This document shows, in pieces, positions 10,201-17,199 of a DNA stretch of 49,178 nucleotides. Made by a program: the position numbers and the translations under genes. Source of the stretch: Bacteroidota bacterium (GTDB lineage Bacteria > Bacteroidota > Bacteroidia > B-17B0 > Aurantibacillaceae). The stretch lies in NCBI GenBank assembly GCA_013288385.1, contig JABDBZ010000008.1:1-49178 (forward strand). Direction: 5' to 3'. Below the pieces are notes generated by a model. The model was not told the origin of the DNA. It saw nothing but the letters and a program-made list of their open reading frames with translations, and searched no databases. Numbering within the stretch: position 1 is the first letter of the stretch; every line of letters starts with the position of its first letter.

Positions 10201-10367
10201 GCATTAGCTCCTGAATAAGTTGTTTTTACAGTAATAACTGGTGGATCTATGGATGGAAATTCTCTGACTCCTAAAAAAGTATAACCAATTAATCCGAATA
10301 GAACAATTACTATCGACATCACTATCGCTAATACCGGACGTTTTATACTTGTAGTTGAGAGACTCAT
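7248..10367 (-). CDS. RND multidrug efflux pump (AcrB/MexB-like, HAE1)
   Basis: 1039 residues, the usual length of an AcrB-type inner-membrane RND transporter. It begins with the family pattern SIKRPVLAIVMSIVIVLFGLIGY and FPSIDPPVITVKTTYSGA. Two halves of six membrane helices each enclose large periplasmic loops. The proton-relay residues are present: Asp401-Asp402 in GLVVDDGIVVTEN (helix 4) and the lysine in GLVTKNGILIVEFANQ (helix 10). It should exchange protons for drugs or toxic metabolites and pass them through the adaptor and TolC-like channel encoded on either side. Substrates cannot be deduced. It lies 17 bases after the adaptor gene. A C-terminal tail of about 30 charged residues follows the last helix. 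Confidence 0.96.
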   Translation of the reverse strand: MSLSTTSIKRPVLAIVMSIVIVLFGLIGYTFLGVREFPSIDPPVITVKTTYSGANAEVIESQVTEPLEKVLNGIDGIRTISGSSSQGSSQITVEFNLDADLEAAANDVRDKVSQAVKQLPQDIDALPTVTKSDANSDAILSITLRSDTKNLLDLSDYAENVVAERLQTIPGVSNIQIWGQKRYAMRIWMDPVKLSSYSLTPLDIKDALDAENIELPAGKIVGNTTELTVNTKGKFTDEDSFNNLIVKTDGDKVVKLSDVGFAKLGPENEETILKLSGVPMIGLGLVPQPGSNYLDISNEFYKRLEQIKKDLPKDYILDIALDNTKFVKQSITEVKETLAIAIILVVLVIYLFFRDWLIAFRPLIDIPVSLIGAFFIMYLFGYSINVLTLLAIVLATGLVVDDGIVVTENIYKKIEQGMKPYEAAIKGSNEIFFAVISTSITLAAVFLPVIFLQGFVGRLFREFGIVIAGAVLISAFVSLSLTPMLNAYLVGKNPGKKSKFYEMTEPFFVNLIGGYGNTLGNFLKVRWWSFIIIFIATVMIFFIGKFVPSELSPLEDRSWLRFSVTAPEGSSYDYTDKFMDKLSNFVTDSVKEKSFCLTVTSPGFSGSGAVNTGMVRLGLKDPDERKRSQQDIANYITKITKKFPEAKTIVIQQQSISSGGNPGLPIQFVLQAQNFDKLKEFLPKFLDEANKNPVFRIVDCNLKFNKPEIDLTIDRDKAKNLGVSVRDIAQTLQLALSGQRFSYFNMNGKQYQVMGQFTRENRNDPLDLKSIYVRNSSGALVQLDNVVKFDEQSNPPQLYHYNRYESATVSADLAQGKTIGEGIQEMKKIADKVLDDSFTTALTGTSRDFAESSSNTLFAFGLALLLIYLILSAQFESFVDPLIIMLTVPLALAGALLSLWYFNQTLNIFSQIGIIMLIGLVTKNGILIVEFANQLKEQGKTVKEAIEEAAKARLRPILMTSLATALGALPIAMALGAGAKSRMGMGIVIIGGLMFSLILTLYVIPAIYSYLSKEHKPSDRYDEESEKKNEFSTKEISQN

Positions 10368-10384
10368 TGACAGTTTAATATTTA

Positions 10385-11446
10385 TTATTTTTTTACTTTA
10401 ATCGCTTTAACAGGACCATCAGGCTTCAATTGCATAATACCTGTTGTAATAACCGAGTCACCGGGATTAATGCCTTTTACTATTTGAATTCCTGCAGCAG
10501 TACGAATACCGGTTTGAACAAGTACCAACTGAGCCTTTCCATCTTTACAAATAAAAACCTTCTTATCTTTTAATACAGGAATAATTGCTTCAGTTGGAAT
10601 TACAATAGCGTCGTTAATTTGTTTTAATTGTAATTTTATTTCAGCAAATGCTCCTGGAAATATTTTGCCACTTTTATTCGAACTAATTGCTCTTATTTGA
10701 ATTGTACGTGTTGTATAATCGATCTTAGGTTCTATCGCAAATATTTTTGCACTAAATGTTTCGTTAATTCCGTTTAAAGTAAATTTCAATTCATCATTTT
10801 TGTGAACTACATCAGCATATTGTTCAGGTATTGAAAAATCAATTTTAACAGGATCAATTTGCTGTATGGATGCGATACGAATCGTAGGTGAAATAAAACT
10901 TCCTTCGCTAATAGACTTTAATCCTATAATACCATTAAAAGGCGCCCTAATTTCTGTTTTAGCGATTTGCGCTTTTGCAAAATCAACATCAGCTTTAAAT
11001 GAATTTAATTGACTAACAGATAAATCAAATTCTTCCTGACTAATTCCTTTAATTTCTAATAATTGTTTTTGCCTGTTAACTGTTTGCGCCGCCAGATCAC
11101 ATTGAACCTGAGATTTTTTTAATTGTGCTTGGAAATCATCATCGTCAATTTTAACGAGTAAATCTCCTTTGATAACGGGATTTCCTTCACTGATATTCAG
11201 TTTAACAACCTTACCTGAGATCTCAGACATTAAAGTCACCTCTTCATTCGCCAAAATAGAACCCGTAGCAAACACATTGTTACCTAAGGTATCGGTTTTA
11301 GCAACATAAATTGTAACTATAGTAGATGGCGTTTTTCCGTTTTGAGGACCCGCAGCTTTTACTTCCGGACTAAGAAATTTAATTTTTATGAAAGCAAGTA
11401 CTCCTATTAAGACAGCAATAATAGTTATGGTTCTAAATTTTTTCAT
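10385..11446 (-). CDS. RND efflux periplasmic adaptor (membrane fusion protein)
   Basis: 353 residues. An N-terminal membrane anchor (about residues 8-24) without a lipobox is followed by the membrane-fusion-protein order: a first barrel-sandwich half (MSEISGKVVKLNISEGNPVIKGD), a short alpha-hairpin (about 100-150), a second half (APFNGIIGLKSISEGSFI), a beta-barrel (IRAISSNKSGKIFPGAFAEI) and a membrane-proximal C-terminus. It would bridge the RND pump and the outer-membrane channel in the periplasm. It begins 30 bases after the MarR gene, consistent with one operon under MarR control. Confidence 0.94.
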   Translation of the reverse strand: MKKFRTITIIAVLIGVLAFIKIKFLSPEVKAAGPQNGKTPSTIVTIYVAKTDTLGNNVFATGSILANEEVTLMSEISGKVVKLNISEGNPVIKGDLLVKIDDDDFQAQLKKSQVQCDLAAQTVNRQKQLLEIKGISQEEFDLSVSQLNSFKADVDFAKAQIAKTEIRAPFNGIIGLKSISEGSFISPTIRIASIQQIDPVKIDFSIPEQYADVVHKNDELKFTLNGINETFSAKIFAIEPKIDYTTRTIQIRAISSNKSGKIFPGAFAEIKLQLKQINDAIVIPTEAIIPVLKDKKVFICKDGKAQLVLVQTGIRTAAGIQIVKGINPGDSVITTGIMQLKPDGPVKAIKVKK

Positions 11447-11476
11447 TGTACACTAAATTATATTTTTTATTCTGCC

Positions 11477-11953
11477 CTAATTCTTTTTTTTATAATGCAA
11501 AACAACCTTATTCGCAGGTTCTTTACTCAAATTAGAATAGATGCATGAAATGCAATTATAAAAATCATCAATTTGCTTTTTTGTTAATCCTTTAAAAGCT
11601 TTTCCGTTTAATACTTTGATCGTATTATGTATATCCGGCATTATTTTTTTTGCTTTGGAAGTTAATTCCATCCAATGCTCTCTTCTATCGTTTGGATTTA
11701 CGGTACGTTTTAGATAATTCTTTTTTACAAAAGCATCAATTATCCTTACCATAGACGCTTTGTCAACCATTAATTTATCTGACAGAAACTGTTGACTGCA
11801 TTTAGTTTTCTCAATCAAAATTAAAACCGAAAAATGACGTTCAACTTCCAAGTGCTCTAAGTTCTTTGTCAACACACCAACATAAAGTTTTGTGAGAATT
11901 GATAAAGGTTTACCTAGAGGAAAAATAGGAAATAGTTCAGGGGAATTTGGCAT
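11477..11953 (-). CDS. MarR-family transcriptional regulator
   Basis: 158 residues with the MarR winged-helix arrangement: an N-terminal dimerisation helix, a recognition helix region (CSQQFLSDKLMVDKASMVRI), and the wing with its conserved DRRE (residues 89-92) followed by WMELTSKAKKI. Proteins of this family usually repress adjacent efflux genes and release DNA on binding a phenolic or hydrophobic ligand. As first gene of the operon it probably controls itself and the three efflux genes. A -7 box and a pair of direct repeats lie just before its start codon. Confidence 0.92.
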   Translation of the reverse strand: MPNSPELFPIFPLGKPLSILTKLYVGVLTKNLEHLEVERHFSVLILIEKTKCSQQFLSDKLMVDKASMVRIIDAFVKKNYLKRTVNPNDRREHWMELTSKAKKIMPDIHNTIKVLNGKAFKGLTKKQIDDFYNCISCIYSNLSKEPANKVVLHYKKKN

Positions 11954-11958
11954 GACTT

Positions 11959-11988
11959 TGCAAAATTAGTTGTTTCTGCAAATAGTTG
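11959..11988. promoter_or_regulatory. Candidate operator: direct repeats at the marR promoter
   Basis: TGCAAAATTAGTTG (11959-11972) and TGCAAATAGTTG (11977-11988) are near-identical direct repeats starting 18 bases apart. The first overlaps the -7 box at 11961-11968 (TAATTTTG on the minus strand, 7 bases before the ATG). A regulator bound here would block the operon promoter. MarR sites are more often palindromic, so this is only a candidate. Confidence 0.35.
11961..11968 (-). promoter_or_regulatory. -7 promoter box (TAATTTTG) of the efflux operon
   Basis: Perfect TAnnTTTG on the minus strand, separated from the marR ATG by only 7 bases. No TTG is found at the expected -33 spacing. A transcript starting here would be nearly leaderless. 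Confidence 0.45.
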
Positions 11989-12153
11989 ACATTATAATCT
12001 AATATTTAACATAAAAAAACAAATCATTTATCGCTTTTTATAAAACTATTAAATACTGCGTGTTTTATTGGTTTTTTAGATTTCAAGAAAAAGTCCAGAA
12101 GACCTAACAATCTAAATCACTAAATTCCTTAACAATTAATTAAATGCTTTTGC

Positions 12154-12161
12154 TACTTTTG
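12154..12161 (+). promoter_or_regulatory. -7 promoter box (TACTTTTG)
   Basis: Perfect TAnnTTTG ending 9 bases before the ATG at 12171. The -33 region is TTAAC-like rather than TTG. Predicts a very short leader. Confidence 0.45.
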
Positions 12162-12170
12162 TAAACCATT

Positions 12171-13214
12171 ATGAAAACCAACTGCGTTATTCTTTTTTTT
12201 CTTATTGTTTTTCTTAATTACAATTATGCCCAGGAAAAACATTTAAAAAATATTCAAAAACTAACGTATGGTGGCGATAATGCAGAAGCCTATTTTTCAC
12301 CAAATGGCAAATTCGTTAGTTTCCAAAGCAATTTTAAAAAATGGGGATTGCATTGCGATCAGATTTTTAGTATGGATCTTGCGAAAGCAGCTTTAGATAC
12401 TAACTACAAACCAAGTATGGTTAGTACAGGAAGAGGAAGAACTACCTGTAGTTACTATATGCCGAATGGCACTGATATTTTATACGCATCTACACATTTG
12501 AAACAAGATACATGTCCTGCTGTACCAGTTGAAATAGGTAAATATCTTTGGCCTATTTATCCTGAGTATGACATATTTATTGCAGCACCAAATGGCGTCG
12601 TAAAAAAACAATTAACTAATAGTCCGGGTTATGATGCCGAAGCTACGGTTTCACCAAAAGGCGACAAGATTGTTTTTACGAGTGATAGAAGTGGTGATCT
12701 GGAATTATGGACAATGGATATAACAGGCAAAAACCAAAAACAAATTACGCATATCCTGGGATATGATGGAGGTGCCTTCTTTTCGGCAGATGGAAAAAAA
12801 CTTGTATTCAGAGCATCTCGACCAAATTCTGAAGAAGAAATAATGGAATATAAATACTATTTAAACAAACATCTTGTTGCCCCTACTACTATGGAAATTT
12901 TTACATGTAATGTAGATGGTAGTGATATGAAACAAATCACAAGTTTAGGAAAAGCAAATTGGGCACCTTATTTTATTCCTCATGGAAATAAAATTATTTT
13001 TTCATCGAACCACCATAGTAAACGAGGTTATGATTTTCAACTGTTTACTATTAATATAGATGGAACAGGTTTAGAACAAATCACTAAAGAAAGCTTGTTT
13101 AATGCGTTTCCGATGTTTTCACCGGATGGTAAAAAATTAATCTGGTCATCCAACAGAAATAATCATGGCACAAGAGACACCAATTTATTTATAGCTGATT
13201 GGGTGGAAGAATAA
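12171..13214 (+). CDS. Exported PD40/TolB-like beta-propeller protein
   Basis: 347 residues with a signal peptide (MKTNCVILFFLIVFLNYNYAQ). The mature part is built of PD40 (WD40-like, TolB-type) blades with repeated S-P-x-G-K motifs: AYFSPNGKFVSFQSN, ATVSPKGDKIVFTSDRSGDLELW, AFFSADGKKLVFRASR, and FPMFSPDGKKLIWSSNRN near the end. It is probably periplasmic or surface-located. Such propellers usually bind a partner or glycan, and no catalytic motif is visible, so the role is unknown. Its 3' end overlaps the convergent gene at 13189 by 26 bases. Confidence 0.85.
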   Translation: MKTNCVILFFLIVFLNYNYAQEKHLKNIQKLTYGGDNAEAYFSPNGKFVSFQSNFKKWGLHCDQIFSMDLAKAALDTNYKPSMVSTGRGRTTCSYYMPNGTDILYASTHLKQDTCPAVPVEIGKYLWPIYPEYDIFIAAPNGVVKKQLTNSPGYDAEATVSPKGDKIVFTSDRSGDLELWTMDITGKNQKQITHILGYDGGAFFSADGKKLVFRASRPNSEEEIMEYKYYLNKHLVAPTTMEIFTCNVDGSDMKQITSLGKANWAPYFIPHGNKIIFSSNHHSKRGYDFQLFTINIDGTGLEQITKESLFNAFPMFSPDGKKLIWSSNRNNHGTRDTNLFIADWVEE

Positions 13215-13611
13215 TTTTTTTAATAAGATCTATTCTATAACGTACCTCTAAATTGAATTCATTCGCGGTTAAGTTGTCACTGTATAACTCATAAAGAAAA
13301 CCTGCTTTTTTTAGAATATCTTTCGTTTCTTTCTCGGTATTATCTGAAGTAAATGATTTCTCATACAAAAGATCTGCAATTATTTTTATTTGCTCAGATT
13401 TTAGCTGTACGTTTTCATTAATGAAAACTTCAAATGATTTCAGATCCTTTTCAATAAGATCTTTAATTCCAAAATTAGTAAATCTATTTAAAGCTTTCTC
13501 AATTTCGAGTTCAAAATTAGTCCAATCATTATTTCTTTTGTAACTTAATATTACGGCCATCACTTTGCCGAACTCTTCAAATTGGCGTTGAATATAATCC
13601 TTCTTAAGCAT
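13189..13611 (-). CDS. Hypothetical helical protein downstream of coaE
   Basis: 140 residues, no signal peptide, mostly helical, beginning MLKKDYIQRQFEEFGKVMAVIL. The start resembles a group of small proteins that open with K-D-Y-I-x-R-Q-(F/I)-E-x-x-G-K (DUF6483-like); this is from memory and weak. The gene overlaps the coaE stop by 8 bases and is therefore the last gene of the DUF1573-yajC-ybbR-coaE transcription unit. Its own 3' end overlaps the convergent PD40 gene by 26 bases. Function unknown. Confidence 0.7.
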   Translation of the reverse strand: MLKKDYIQRQFEEFGKVMAVILSYKRNNDWTNFELEIEKALNRFTNFGIKDLIEKDLKSFEVFINENVQLKSEQIKIIADLLYEKSFTSDNTEKETKDILKKAGFLYELYSDNLTANEFNLEVRYRIDLIKKIILPPNQL

Positions 13612-14182
13612 TTAATAATTTAGTATAAATTGTATGTGCCTGAGGAATTAAAAAATCGATTTCATTATTATAAATTATAAGATCAGTAAGTTTAATTTTT
13701 TTTTCTTCACTCATTTGACTTTTAATTTTATTTCGGACTTCGGTTTCATTAAGCCCATCTCTCTTCATCACACGTTTAATTCGTAAATCTACTGGAGATG
13801 TAACTAATATAACTTTATCTAAAGATTTATAAATACCGGTTTCAAATAAAATAGCACTTTCCTTAATAATAAGATAGTTTGAATTTTTAGCAACAAAATT
13901 ATTGAAATCATTTGCCACAGCAGGATGTATAATCCCATTTAGTTTTTGTAATAAATTTGTATCAGAAAATATTTTATCAGAAATATATTTTTTGTTTAAT
14001 GAAAAGGCGGCATTATAACTTTCGGAACCAAGTAATTGAATAACCTTGTTTTTTATTTCGGGATCAAAATAAAGTTGTTTTGCGCTTTCATCACTATTGA
14101 AAACTTTAGCTCCCAACATAGCAAAAAGCTGAGCTACCATTGTTTTACCGGTTCCAATACCACCTGTTAATCCAACAATCAT
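13604..14182 (-). CDS. coaE: Dephospho-CoA kinase
   Basis: 192 residues. It catalyses the last step of coenzyme A synthesis, phosphorylating the 3'-hydroxyl of dephospho-CoA with ATP. Seen: P-loop GGIGTGKT (residues 7-14), FNSDESAKQL after it (substrate-binding Asp), HPAV near residue 87, the ESAILFETG strand, and the lid with RVMKRDGLNETEVRNKI. Length is normal for the family. The ATG overlaps the ybbR stop codon (ATGA), so the two are translationally coupled. The ybbR-coaE order is common in Bacteroidota. Confidence 0.95.
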   Translation of the reverse strand: MIVGLTGGIGTGKTMVAQLFAMLGAKVFNSDESAKQLYFDPEIKNKVIQLLGSESYNAAFSLNKKYISDKIFSDTNLLQKLNGIIHPAVANDFNNFVAKNSNYLIIKESAILFETGIYKSLDKVILVTSPVDLRIKRVMKRDGLNETEVRNKIKSQMSEEKKIKLTDLIIYNNEIDFLIPQAHTIYTKLLNA

Positions 14183-15129
14183 TTCTTCTTGATTATTAAA
14201 AATTCAACTTCTTTAGGATAATAGTCAATTATATTAATACCTGAAGGCATACTTGATAAATTGACAGGTAATTTATTGTTTTTTTTCTGTTTTAAATTAA
14301 CGTTCGCTTTCAGAATAGTTGTATCAATATCAGATAATTTATTGAAAGAAGTAGTTAATTTCAATTTTACTTTTGATGGAAATAAAACATATTTAAAAGT
14401 TGGTTCTTCATTTTCGATATGCAAATTTAAAGTAACCTCACGTTCAATTAATTTATCAATTGAAATTGTAAGTTCAACAGTGTTTTTGTTTAAAACAATT
14501 CTTGAATTAGAATTTGAAATAGAAACATTTTTGCTAAAATTACTTTTAAGATTGTTTAAGTATATGGGTGAAGTGTATAAAGTATCTATATTTTGAATAT
14601 CCGCTTCTTCACCATTAATTAAGACTTTATTGGGTTCAATTTTTACACTCGTAGCCACATATCCTTGAGCATATTTAATAAAAAGCGGCACTTTAACTGC
14701 GACTTCCTTTTGTGTACCTGCACTATTTATAAAAGCAATTGTATCAGGATAAACACTTTTAATATCTGCTTTTAATTTTAGTAACTTTTGAATATTTCCA
14801 ATGTTGGAAGAAAGATAGAATCTATTTCTGCTTTGATTAGATTTTGTATCATTAAAATCTACCTGCAAGGCTGAAAAAGGTTCATTTAAACCAATTAAAA
14901 ATAATTTTAATCCACTTGCCTTAACTGATACACTTAATTCTTTCGGTGCTTCGTTAATCATCATTTTGTGATGAGGATAATTAATAAATTCAACCGGTAT
15001 GGCAAACTGTTTGGTATAAACTGTATTTAGAGAATGGAGCAACCAGAGAATAGTTGCTATTATTATACAAATAAAAAAAGCCGAAAGTTTATTCGGCTTA
15101 TTAATTTTTATTTGCTTTGTTGTGTTCAC
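14179..15129 (-). CDS. YbbR-like (CdaR-type) membrane-anchored protein
   Basis: 316 residues from a GTG start, 4 bases after the yajC stop. A single N-terminal membrane helix (about residues 16-34) is followed by several YbbR-type beta domains (KELSVSVKASG, DIKSVYPDTIAF, KEVAVKVPLFIKYAQGYV, NKVLINGEEADIQNIDTLYT), with the bulk expected outside the membrane. In Firmicutes CdaR proteins modulate the cyclic-di-AMP synthase CdaA; the role in Bacteroidota is not established. Codons 11 to 20 form a terminator-like hairpin with a T-run (see the terminator entry), so expression may be attenuated. The start is well supported: no later Met precedes the membrane helix. Confidence 0.86.
   Translation of the reverse strand: MNTTKQIKINKPNKLSAFFICIIIATILWLLHSLNTVYTKQFAIPVEFINYPHHKMMINEAPKELSVSVKASGLKLFLIGLNEPFSALQVDFNDTKSNQSRNRFYLSSNIGNIQKLLKLKADIKSVYPDTIAFINSAGTQKEVAVKVPLFIKYAQGYVATSVKIEPNKVLINGEEADIQNIDTLYTSPIYLNNLKSNFSKNVSISNSNSRIVLNKNTVELTISIDKLIEREVTLNLHIENEEPTFKYVLFPSKVKLKLTTSFNKLSDIDTTILKANVNLKQKKNNKLPVNLSSMPSGINIIDYYPKEVEFLIIKKK
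15072..15099 (-). terminator. Intrinsic terminator-like hairpin inside the start of the ybbR-like gene
   Basis: On the minus strand an 8-bp perfect stem AAGCCGAA/TTCGGCTT with a 6-base loop is followed directly by seven T. It sits 35 bases after the yajC stop and lies wholly within codons 11-20 of the ybbR-like gene, the T-run encoding the Phe-Phe of the membrane helix. It looks like a working yajC terminator overlapping the next gene. Confidence 0.6.
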
Positions 15130-15133
15130 TCAA

Positions 15134-15457
15134 TTACGGATTTTGATTCAACGTACCTGACGCATCCATGGATACAGCATTCTTCGAAATTCTCATTTTT
15201 GATCCGTCTTCAATTTCCATGATAATAGAACCATCTTCTTTTAGTTCATGTATCTTTCCATAAATTCCACCAATAGTTAAAATTTTATCTCCTTTTTTCA
15301 AAGCCTCAATATATTTCTTTTGATCCTTCGTTTTTTTCATTTGAGGTCTAATCATAAAGAAATAGAAAACAACTACAATGGCTATTAAAGGTAAAAATTG
15401 CATAATTGGATTTGCTCCCGGTTGTGGTTGCCCCATTAAAATTATTAATTGTAACAT
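15134..15457 (-). CDS. yajC: Preprotein translocase subunit YajC
   Basis: 107 residues, normal for YajC. After a short N-terminus rich in Q, P and G comes one membrane helix (FLPLIAIVVVFYFFMIRPQ) with the family signature RPQMKKTKDQKKYIEALKKGD, then the small cytoplasmic beta domain (ILTIGGIYGKIHELKEDGSI). YajC associates with SecDF at the Sec translocon. Gene order DUF1573-yajC-ybbR-coaE is typical of Bacteroidota. A 217-bp spacer separates it from the upstream DUF1573 gene and contains a dispersed A-rich repeat. Confidence 0.95.
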   Translation of the reverse strand: MLQLIILMGQPQPGANPIMQFLPLIAIVVVFYFFMIRPQMKKTKDQKKYIEALKKGDKILTIGGIYGKIHELKEDGSIIMEIEDGSKMRISKNAVSMDASGTLNQNP

Positions 15458-15553
15458 AGTTTTATTTTTGTTTTATTTGTTATTTCTGTTTGCTAAAGTG
15501 TTTAAAGTTTGCTGTTTCTACTTCTGTAAAAAGTATAAAGTTGAAAGTTGAAA

Positions 15554-15667
15554 GTTCTGTGTGTGATCTGTGTTTTTTATTCCTCGTTTATTTTTTTATG
15601 TTTAGTACTGCTATCTGTCTACTTTGCACTTCCTAGTTCTTATACTCTATTCTTTCTTCTTATACTT
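15554..15667 (-). repeat. Dispersed A-rich intergenic repeat, copy 1
   Basis: Read on the minus strand it contains AAGTATAAGAAGAAAG (from 15667) and then AAACACAGATCACACACAG (from 15575). The same two blocks occur in the same order in the mksF-mksE spacer (26468 and 26516), with 15 of 16 and 21 of 22 bases identical over the full blocks. It lies upstream of yajC in the sense orientation. No open frame. Confidence 0.65.
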
Positions 15668-15674
15668 TTTTTAA

Positions 15675-16142
15675 TTAAAACCCTGGTTCTTTCACACTTT
15701 CAACAACAATTACTTCAGCTTTAATTCTGATTATGCGTGTTGATGGCTCACAGTTTGTAACTATGGTAACTGTTTTATCCATTAAACCTTTTTTTCCTTC
15801 ACTCGAGAAAATAACATTTATTTTTCCTTCTTTACCAGATAAGATAGGTTCCTTTGGCCATTTTGGTACCGTGCAACCACAACTTCCGCTTGCTCCTGAA
15901 ATAATTAAATTACTGTTACCAATATTTTTGAATTTAAAATCATGGCTTACAACTTCTCCTTGAGTAATTTTTCCAAAATCAAAAACCTCCTCTTCAAATT
16001 GCATTTCCGGCAAACTGCTATTTATTTTTCCGTTTGCAGATGCATTATTTGAAACATCAGAAGAGTCAATATTTTTCCTCTCTTCGCCACAAGAGGATAA
16101 AAAAATACTTAGAAAAATAACAAAACAAAATTTAAGATTCAT
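15675..16142 (-). CDS. DUF1573 lipoprotein
   Basis: 155 residues. A lipoprotein signal peptide with lipobox LSSC (Cys18) is followed by an acidic-polar linker and one DUF1573 domain: EVFDFGKITQGEVVSHDFKF, then NSNLIISGASGSCGCTVPKW with the conserved CGC, and a final IIRIKAEV strand. This is an Ig/ASPM-like fold, expected to be anchored in the envelope; the molecular function is not known. Standard Bacteroidota neighbour of yajC. It has its own -7 box (16151-16158). Confidence 0.9.
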   Translation of the reverse strand: MNLKFCFVIFLSIFLSSCGEERKNIDSSDVSNNASANGKINSSLPEMQFEEEVFDFGKITQGEVVSHDFKFKNIGNSNLIISGASGSCGCTVPKWPKEPILSGKEGKINVIFSSEGKKGLMDKTVTIVTNCEPSTRIIRIKAEVIVVESVKEPGF

Positions 16143-16150
16143 AACAGGAA

Positions 16151-16158
16151 CAAAGATA
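16151..16158 (-). promoter_or_regulatory. -7 promoter box (TATCTTTG) of the DUF1573-yajC-ybbR-coaE unit
   Basis: Perfect TAnnTTTG on the minus strand, 8 bases before the ATG at 16142. No TTG at -33 is evident. Another case of a -7 box almost touching the start codon. Confidence 0.5.
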
Positions 16159-16180
16159 CTACTTTATTAAAGTAATTGAA

Positions 16181-17095
16181 TTAGAATTTAGCTCTAATTT
16201 TACGGACTTTTCTTTTATTTTTTCCGAAGAAAGAACTGTGTTTTGCACGATAGAAACTACTCTTTCCACGAATAACACGGCTATAAGTAACATTCATATA
16301 TACAATAGCATCCTTATTGGTTTTATCGCCACGTTTAGCACCCCAAGTATGAGAGTCGTAAGCACCCGGATTGGCATCTTTCATTGATTGAGGCAAAGAA
16401 GTTGTACGTAAAACCAATCCTTGCGCATAAGCACCCGAAGGAGGAGTGCTAGGGTAATTACCACTAATATCATCCAGATAATCTGTAAAGGTTTTCATAT
16501 AATTAAATTCAAACCCAAAACGATTTCTCTTATTAAATGTAAAATAGCAGCCTATTCCCATTGGAATACCAAGAACAATTTGTTTATACTGAACACCTTC
16601 ATCAAAATAATCTCTCATTTTTACCCATTCTCCCTGATAAAAAGACTTCGGGTTAGTATAAAATGCACCTAGTCCGCCAAAAACATAAGCTCTAAAACTA
16701 TTTTTATAACGATAGGTATTACCTAAATCCGGATCGGTGTAAAAGAAATACTCAACGGTTTGACTTAAAGCAAAAACATCATTTTTAAAATTAAAATTTC
16801 TATATTCTCTACCTGGATTGGTTGAAAGATTATCATTGCCTTCTATCCTTAAATAATCGAATGCTAACTTTAATGAAAGTTTTTCTTTCCACTTGTATCT
16901 TGCAAAAATTCCGCCATTCCAACGAGTTTTAGACAGTTTCATGTCAGAAACAAAATCACGTCTTGTTTTTTCTTTTCCCCCAATATCGCCCAAATAATTC
17001 GTAACGCCCGCAGATACCCCATAATCCCAAAGCCATTGCGCCTTAAACTCGGCTGAAAAGCTGATTAAAAGTAAGAGGTATATTAATTTCTTCAT
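16181..17095 (-). CDS. DUF6089 / PorG-like outer-membrane protein (paralogue 1)
   Basis: 304 residues with a signal peptide (MKKLIYLLLLISFSAEFKAQ). Beta-barrel-like strands follow. Recognisable family blocks are VTNYLGDIGGKEK near the mature N-terminus, FDYLRIEGND, YRNFNFKNDVFALSQTVEYF, and FNYMKTFTDYLDDISGNY. It ends in a basic tail, KNKRKVRKIRAKF. The pattern resembles DUF6089 proteins, the group that includes the T9SS protein PorG; assignment as PorG itself is uncertain because a second copy is at 37068. Probably in the outer membrane. Confidence 0.78.
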   Translation of the reverse strand: MKKLIYLLLLISFSAEFKAQWLWDYGVSAGVTNYLGDIGGKEKTRRDFVSDMKLSKTRWNGGIFARYKWKEKLSLKLAFDYLRIEGNDNLSTNPGREYRNFNFKNDVFALSQTVEYFFYTDPDLGNTYRYKNSFRAYVFGGLGAFYTNPKSFYQGEWVKMRDYFDEGVQYKQIVLGIPMGIGCYFTFNKRNRFGFEFNYMKTFTDYLDDISGNYPSTPPSGAYAQGLVLRTTSLPQSMKDANPGAYDSHTWGAKRGDKTNKDAIVYMNVTYSRVIRGKSSFYRAKHSSFFGKNKRKVRKIRAKF

Positions 17096-17117
17096 AAAGC
17101 TATAAGTAATGCAGTTT

Positions 17118-17125
17118 CAAATATA
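17118..17125 (-). promoter_or_regulatory. -7 box (TATATTTG) of the DUF6089 gene
   Basis: Perfect TAnnTTTG on the minus strand, 22 bases before the ATG at 17095. The nearest TTG lies only 12 bases upstream, so the -33 element is unclear. Confidence 0.4.
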
Positions 17126-17132
17126 AATAAAA

Positions 17133-17165
17133 TTTGCCAAAATTCGGCATTTTTTGATATTTTTA
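17133..17165 (+). promoter_or_regulatory. Promoter of the nitronate monooxygenase-like gene
   Basis: TTTG at 17133-17136, a 21-base spacer, then TATTTTTA at 17158-17165 (seven of eight matches to TAnnTTTG), 34 bases before the ATG at 17200. Spacing is within the Bacteroidota range. Confidence 0.55.
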
Positions 17166-17199
17166 GGCGAAATTTGTTAAATTAAATCAGCCCCAACGC

